DNA of 64,000 nucleotides from Nocardiopsis ganjiahuensis DSM 45031 (GTDB lineage: Bacteria; Actinomycetota; Actinomycetes; Streptosporangiales; Streptosporangiaceae), in the NCBI RefSeq assembly GCF_000341085.1, contig NZ_ANBA01000018.1:1-64000 (forward strand). The letters are read 5' to 3'. The notes beneath the pieces were generated by a model. That model worked only from the letters and a program-made list of their open reading frames with translations, did no database searches and was not told the origin of the DNA. This document shows positions 60,396 through 64,000 of the stretch, one piece after another (position 1 is the stretch's first letter; the number at the start of each line of letters is the position of its first letter). Both the position numbers and the translations under genes were made by a program.

Positions 60396-62084
60396 ATGCG
60401 TTCACCGACCCCCCGCCAGTGGACCGGCATCGCCCTCACCGCCGTGGTGCTGTTCGCGCTCACCTTGACCTCCTGGCCCCTGCTGACCCTCCTGTGGGGC
60501 CTGCTCCCCGAGGACCTGCCGATGCGGCGCATCCTCACGGGAGCGGGACTGGCCGCGCTCCTGGTGGTGGTGCTCCTCCGGACCCACACCGAACCCGGCC
60601 GCCCGAATGAAGCCCGGTTGTGGTTGCTGATCAGCCTCGCCTGGGCGGTGGCCATCGGGGCCGTGGCACTGATGGCGTTCCTGGTCTGGTTCATCCTGGG
60701 GACGCCCGGCCTGGACCTGCCCGACGAACTCTCCCCGCGTGCTCTGGACGCGATCGCCACCCGGGCCTTCGCCGTGGTGGCCGGGCTCGGCGGTGTGGCG
60801 CTGCTGGTGATCCACTACCGGCGCCAACGCACCACCGAAGCCGACGCCGTGCGGGCGGAAGCAGCCAACGTTCGTGCCGAACGGGCGTCCGAACGCGAGG
60901 TCACCAAGCTGTTCAACGAGCGGTTCACCACGGCCTACTCCGAACTGGGCAGCGAGCACGGCGCCGTGCGCCTGGGCGCCGTCCATGCCCTGGCGCACCT
61001 GGCCGATGACGCCCCCTCGGAGGAGGAGGTGCAGATGGTCATCCACGTGCTGTGCGCCTACCTGCGCATGCCCTACACCCCCGCACCCGGGGCACTCCCG
61101 GAGGACGCCGACGAGGCGCAGCGGGAGGGACACCGCGAGCGCGAGCTGGAGTTCGCGTCCTCCCGGGAGGTGCGCCACACCATCATCCGCATCATCGGCA
61201 ACCACCTGCGCCGGCACACCCGCTGGCGCGGCAAGGACTACGACTTCACCGGCACCGTCTTCGACGGCGGAGACCTGTCCGGGGCCGTCTTCGACGGCGG
61301 GACGGTGTCCTTTCGCGGGGCCGCGTTCGCCGAGGGGACGGTGTCCTTCCAGGAGGCCGTGTTCTCCGGGGGAAGGGTGGACTTCAGCGGAGCGAGGTTC
61401 TCCGGAGGGGAGGTGACCTTCTACAGGGCTGGGTTCTCCGGCGGGGAGGTGGCCTTCCACGGGGCTGAGTTCTCAGCCGGGCGCGTGGTCTTCAACAGGG
61501 CCGAGTTCTCCGACGGGAGCGTGGACTTCGATCGCGCCGGGTTCTCCGGCGGGAGGGTGACGTTCGAGGACGCCGAGTTCGCCGGCGGGAGGATGGACTT
61601 CGGTCATGCGAGGTTCGCCGGCGGGGCCGTGTACTTCAGCGGAGCGAGGTTCTCCGGCGGGAGGGTGAACCTCGGCACGGCCGAGTTCTCCGACGGCGAG
61701 GTCTCCTTCTACATGGCCGACTTCTCCGGTGGGGCGCTGTCCTTCTTCATGGCCAAGTTCACCGGCGGGGAGGTGAGCTTCTTCAAAGCTGAGATCTCCG
61801 GAGGGAGGGTGGATTTCGGCAATGCGAAGTTCTCCGGCGGCTGGATGGGTTTCCGCCAAGTACAGATCTCCGGCGGGATGGTGGACTTCTACATGGTCGG
61901 CTTCTCCGGTGGGGAGGTGGACTTCGACGGGAGCTCAGGCGTGTGCCCCAGGTACCTGCTGGAAAGGGCCGAACGCGCAGAACCAGGGGTGGTGCTGAGG
62001 CTGCCCCGACAATGGCGACAGGCGACAAACGGGAGCGGCCACCAAGGCGGCCCGAGCGCGTCCGCCGGGATGGCTGGTCACTGA
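60396..62084 (+). CDS. membrane protein with 12-residue beta-helix-like repeats
   Basis: A 562-residue protein. Residues 1-155 have four hydrophobic segments (TAVVLFALTLTSWPLLTLLW and ALMAFLVWFILGT among them). A helical region (about 150-295) includes RAEAANVRAERASEREVTKLF and GAVRLGAVHALAHLADD. Residues 297-512 are eighteen tandem 12-mers of the form AxFSGGxVxFxx. This is close to pentapeptide-repeat proteins but with a period of 12 rather than 5. The fold is probably a solenoid; the role is unknown. It is next to the SEL1 kinase gene, a possible partner. Confidence 0.75.
   Translation: MRSPTPRQWTGIALTAVVLFALTLTSWPLLTLLWGLLPEDLPMRRILTGAGLAALLVVVLLRTHTEPGRPNEARLWLLISLAWAVAIGAVALMAFLVWFILGTPGLDLPDELSPRALDAIATRAFAVVAGLGGVALLVIHYRRQRTTEADAVRAEAANVRAERASEREVTKLFNERFTTAYSELGSEHGAVRLGAVHALAHLADDAPSEEEVQMVIHVLCAYLRMPYTPAPGALPEDADEAQREGHRERELEFASSREVRHTIIRIIGNHLRRHTRWRGKDYDFTGTVFDGGDLSGAVFDGGTVSFRGAAFAEGTVSFQEAVFSGGRVDFSGARFSGGEVTFYRAGFSGGEVAFHGAEFSAGRVVFNRAEFSDGSVDFDRAGFSGGRVTFEDAEFAGGRMDFGHARFAGGAVYFSGARFSGGRVNLGTAEFSDGEVSFYMADFSGGALSFFMAKFTGGEVSFFKAEISGGRVDFGNAKFSGGWMGFRQVQISGGMVDFYMVGFSGGEVDFDGSSGVCPRYLLERAERAEPGVVLRLPRQWRQATNGSGHQGGPSASAGMAGH
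61284..61931 (+). repeat. eighteen 36-bp tandem repeats
   Basis: 648 bp split exactly into eighteen 36-bp units encoding A-x-F-S-G-G-x-V-x-F-x-x. The core FSGG codons (TTCTCCGGCGGG) recur in most units. Confidence 0.85.
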
Positions 62085-62117
62085 CCCCCTCCGCGTCCGA
62101 CAGCGGCCCTGCCCGAC

Positions 62118-63665
62118 TCACTTCGCCAGGTAGGCGGAGGCGGCCAGTTCCTGTGCCGCCGCGCTGTCGCCGGGGTCCAGCAGGCGAACGTGCTCGGCAG
62201 CCTCCCGCATGGTGGAGGCGGGGATGCCGAACCTGGTCCTGCCCTGGAGGAAGCTCTCGTCGGGATCGTAGGCGGATTGCAGCAGTGCCACCGGGCCCGT
62301 ATCGCCCTCCTCTTCCGGGGAGTCCGGCGCCGGAGCGCCTGCGTCCTCGTCCGCCGTGGCCGCCGCGACCTCCGCGTACCCCTCCGAGCCCGCTCCGCCC
62401 AGGTCCACCCGAACGGGGGCGGGGGCGTACTCCGACATGGATTCCTCCGGCACGTCGTACACGACCGCCCGGGCCTCGAACGCCTCGAAGGCGGAGGCGT
62501 CCCCGTTCAACCCGGACACCTCGACCCTCTCCTGCGCACACACCGTTCCGTCCCCTTTGCTCGCGAGACCACCAGTCCCTTCCGTACCCGCGTCCGTGGC
62601 GCCCGCGTCCGGTGAGACCTCGGAGCACTCGTACTCGAGGTCGTACTCCGGCTTCGTGATCAGGAGGAGCTGCACACCGTCGTCGTTGATGTACGTGGCG
62701 GTGAAGGAGCTGTGTTCGTGGTGGAAGCTCAGATGCCAGGGCCGCCAGCCGGGGGCGTCGAGGACGGCGAGCGGGTACGGGTACTCCCCGATCGAAGCCG
62801 CGTCGCCCCGGATCTGCTGCGCGGTGTCGTCCCGCATGCGCTCCAGGGTGTACGCGGTGGTCAGGGGCAGGGCGGCCGCCAGTGCCGCGCTCGCCAGTAC
62901 GAGCCCCGTCCGGGACGGCCGTCGTCCGCCCGGATCCGACGTGTCCGCGCCAGGGGCCTGTTCCCGCCTGTGGAGGGCGTCCGCGCGGGCGTCGGAGGAG
63001 CCGCGTGCCAGGGCCCTTGACCGGTCCCGCGCCCGTCCCCGGGCTCCGGTCCACAGCTGGACCACGAACAGCGTCAGGACCACCACGGCCAGATGCAGGT
63101 ATCCCGCGGATGCCGCCCCGGTGGCGAAGACGTTCAGCGGGGCCGGACCGATCTCGACCCCCAGAGCCTCCCCGCGTTCTCCGCTGAACCACAGGGACAG
63201 GAGCACGGGCTGGATCGGCGCGGGGATCAACGCGACGCACATCAGCAGGGAGGTCCCCACCGGGCGGGGCCAGTTGGTGAACCGGAGCGGCAGGGAGACC
63301 AGCACCGCCAGGACCGCCAGCCCTCCGAAGACCGTGGCCAGTGACAGCAGGTCCGGAAAGGCCGATCTGGAACCGCTCGGCCCGGTGACCAGGAAGGCGA
63401 CGACGACCGCGGGGATGATCGCGACAACGAAGGCGAGGAAGTGCAGCAGGAGTGCCAGAAGCCCGAGTGTCGCGAAGGCGGGCACCCCAGGGGGTCTGGC
63501 GGCCATCCGGGACCGAAGGGCCCTGAGGGCGACGAGGGGGCCAGGGCCGGAGCGAAGACCGGGGGAGCTGACCGTTCCAGGGACACCTTCGGCGTTCTCG
63601 GCGCCGGGCCCGCCGTGGCCGCCGCGGGCACTGGGATCGGGATCGGGGTGCTGGGAGGTGGACAA
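62118..63665 (-). CDS. hypothetical multi-pass membrane protein
   Basis: A 515-residue protein that I do not recognise. A disordered N-terminus (about 1-58) is followed by four helices (LGLLALLLHFLAFVVAIIPA, LATVFGGLAVLAVLVSLPL, LMCVALIPAPIQPVLLSLWF, YLHLAVVVLTLFVVQLW). A basic cytoplasmic loop and a fifth helix (LVLASAALAAALPLTTAYTL, about 260-279) precede an acidic extracytoplasmic domain with a Ser/Glu/Asp-rich linker. It is convergent with the 12-mer repeat gene, 33 bp away. Confidence 0.65.
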   Translation of the reverse strand: MSTSQHPDPDPSARGGHGGPGAENAEGVPGTVSSPGLRSGPGPLVALRALRSRMAARPPGVPAFATLGLLALLLHFLAFVVAIIPAVVVAFLVTGPSGSRSAFPDLLSLATVFGGLAVLAVLVSLPLRFTNWPRPVGTSLLMCVALIPAPIQPVLLSLWFSGERGEALGVEIGPAPLNVFATGAASAGYLHLAVVVLTLFVVQLWTGARGRARDRSRALARGSSDARADALHRREQAPGADTSDPGGRRPSRTGLVLASAALAAALPLTTAYTLERMRDDTAQQIRGDAASIGEYPYPLAVLDAPGWRPWHLSFHHEHSSFTATYINDDGVQLLLITKPEYDLEYECSEVSPDAGATDAGTEGTGGLASKGDGTVCAQERVEVSGLNGDASAFEAFEARAVVYDVPEESMSEYAPAPVRVDLGGAGSEGYAEVAAATADEDAGAPAPDSPEEEGDTGPVALLQSAYDPDESFLQGRTRFGIPASTMREAAEHVRLLDPGDSAAAQELAASAYLAK

Positions 63666-64000
63666 GTCGTCTCCGGGAGGTGGACGTCAGGAACGAACAG
63701 CGGCGGTCGAGAAGGTTCGGAGGGCAGGCGGCCAGAGTGCGGAGGGAGGCAGGATCGATAGGAGGTCGGGATCGAACCCGGCGGGTACCTGAGCCGGTGG
63801 GCCAGTGGCTGCCGGAGTGTGGGGTCCCTGCGATGCCGATGAGGCGGAGGAGGCCGAACCAGAGCGGTGGATGTCGTGCTCTTGGAGCCTGAGACGCCAC
63901 GAGAGCCGCACACGTTCTGCCTGGAACCGGATCGAACCCTGCTGTCGGGTTCCCCGGACGGGCGGCAGCAGGCTCGTCGCAGACTACTGATCGGCAACCA
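63666..64000. other. no gene recognised at window end
   Basis: About 335 bp. Short reading frames run through it without recognisable sequence. A TTCGATCCC-like string on the minus strand resembles a tRNA T-loop, but no cloverleaf could be built. Confidence 0.4.

Noticed and set aside
63750..63830. Possible tRNA on the minus strand (GGGTTCGATCCC-like T-loop)
   Set aside because: The T-loop is one base short for the stem and no acceptor, D or anticodon arms could be paired around it.

Overview
The window is GC-rich actinobacterial chromosome, most likely Nocardiopsis or a close relative (inferred from codon use and gene content, with no marker rRNA in view). Bases 1-19,640 hold a conserved core block: fumC, glpX, a DUF4245 protein, ispH, an Rv1109c-like protein, xseA, xseB, a DUF6542 membrane protein and ychF. 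From memory this matches the Mycobacterium tuberculosis order Rv1098c-Rv1112, interrupted here by lineage-specific genes (DUF1707, two RNHCP zinc-ribbon proteins, a DrrAB-type ABC exporter, DUF3352, RmuC, a hydrolase, an FkbM methyltransferase).

Immediately after the ychF stop the backbone is broken by an island of about 7.5 kb (19,635-27,122). It is bounded by a perfect 31-bp direct repeat of the ychF 3' end (19,604-19,634 and 27,092-27,122). The island carries an AraC regulator/SDR pair, an MFS gene broken by one in-frame TGA with an ArsR-like regulator, and a Pycsar anti-phage locus. That locus has a PycTM-type membrane effector, its co-transcribed class III cyclase, and a second, different class III cyclase facing them head-on. 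A 1,031-bp IS with 29-bp terminal repeats and a TAA target duplication sits 16 bp upstream of the effector start codon. A third, diverged copy of the ychF end, followed by a copy of its terminator, lies at 27,607-27,705, so this site seems to have taken insertions more than once.

Bases 27.8-36.2 kb hold accessory enzymes with local regulators: a cysteine hydrolase, an LLM flavin oxidoreductase beside a CGNR regulator, a TetR regulator and DUF418 membrane protein sharing a palindromic operator, an HSL-type esterase, a YhhN protein, a frameshifted gene, a YefM-YoeB toxin-antitoxin pair and a truncated Uma2 gene.

Bases 36.6-49.2 kb encode a type IV secretion-like set with no relaxase or coupling protein in view: a TcpC-like protein, a small two-helix membrane protein, a very large TcpE/ParA-MinD-like fusion, a VirB4-like ATPase and a coiled-coil membrane protein. 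A solitary ectoine hydroxylase gene and a secreted HNH nuclease gene interrupt it.

Bases 49-64 kb are rich in signalling genes: three Ser/Thr kinases (one fused to nine SEL1-like repeats), a SUKH-like protein, a VOC protein and TipA-like MerR regulator pair with a recognisable MerR-type promoter, a protein of eighteen 12-residue repeats, and several membrane proteins of unknown function.
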